From Phanerochaete sordida (Eukaryota > Basidiomycota > Agaricomycetes > Polyporales > Phanerochaetaceae), in assembly GCA_019973155.2 (NCBI GenBank), contig BPQB01000001.1, positions 186,001 through 250,000 of the forward strand: a DNA stretch of 64,000 bases, in the 5' to 3' direction. Shown one piece after another: positions 63,877-64,000 of this stretch (position 1 is its first letter; each line of letters begins with the position of its first letter). The notes beneath the pieces are model-generated. The model made no database searches. It was given only the letters and a program-made list of their open reading frames with translations, and was not told where the DNA came from. The translations under genes and the position numbers were made by a program.

Positions 63877-64000
63877 CGGGGTGGTGGCAGGTATGTAGTG
63901 GCCCGGAGGGCTCGGCGAATCCTTATCTGCGGCTCGAAGATGTCTGAATGGGCTGCTAGTCAGCGTCCTCAGGTGCCGCCACTCGTCCGGTAAAGATGTG

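Noticed and set aside
1..64000. Transposons, CRISPR arrays, rRNA genes
   Set aside because: No transposase, reverse transcriptase or integrase motifs, no regularly spaced short repeats, and no rRNA-like stretches were noticed.

Overview
This window looks like nuclear DNA of a filamentous basidiomycete, most likely an Agaricomycete and perhaps a polypore; the order is inferred from gene families, not proven. Nearly every gene is split by many short introns of about 45-70 bases with GT..AG ends and CTNA-like branch sites, coding DNA is GC rich, and families typical of mushrooms are present (DUF6534 seven-helix proteins, MARVEL-like proteins, a GPI-anchored chitin deacetylase). All exon joins were read by eye.

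Left part (1-10.4 kb): the end of a membrane protein gene, then about 9 kb of tandemly and segmentally duplicated DNA. It carries a family of very small secreted-protein genes: one disrupted and two divergent members (1416-1737, 2008-2338, 2454-3019) and four better copies (4620-4946, 7028-7374, 8784-9131, 9823-10148). The canonical copies have a TATA box 46-67 bases before the start, a first exon that is exactly a signal peptide, a phase-1 intron, a short variable exon, a second intron, and a last exon with the motif I-L-x-H-[KR]-I-H. I do not recognise this family, and it is the best candidate here for something undescribed. Three related palindromes, relic exons and decayed duplicates lie between the genes.

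Middle left (10.7-29.6 kb): a JMJD7-type lysyl hydroxylase and an Elg1/ATAD5 PCNA unloader share a 216-bp divergent promoter. Then come a bHLH factor, a 2.5-kb stretch without a credible gene, a GPI-anchored chitin deacetylase, a SAM-dependent O-methyltransferase, an unrecognised ORF, NHP2 of the H/ACA snoRNP, and a Bfr1-like coiled-coil protein.

Middle (29.9-44.3 kb): an RFX transcription factor, the vacuolar endopolyphosphatase Ppn1 (one probable GC-AG intron), a 1.7-kb array of four degenerate ~0.4-kb tandem repeats, a small unrecognised protein, and acetoacetyl-CoA synthetase with a 651-bp intron.

Right part (45-64 kb): three MARVEL-like four-helix genes in tandem (the middle one with a reading-frame problem), a Ubc8/UBE2H-type E2, glucose-6-phosphate dehydrogenase, a THOC5-like mRNA-export protein, an arrestin-like protein, TFIIF alpha (RAP74), a DUF6534 membrane protein, and a poorly readable right edge with a hypothetical gene carrying an apparent frameshift. 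The housekeeping genes do not form a pathway; they are ordinary neighbours around two repeat-rich accessory islands (0.5-10 kb and 36.8-38.6 kb).
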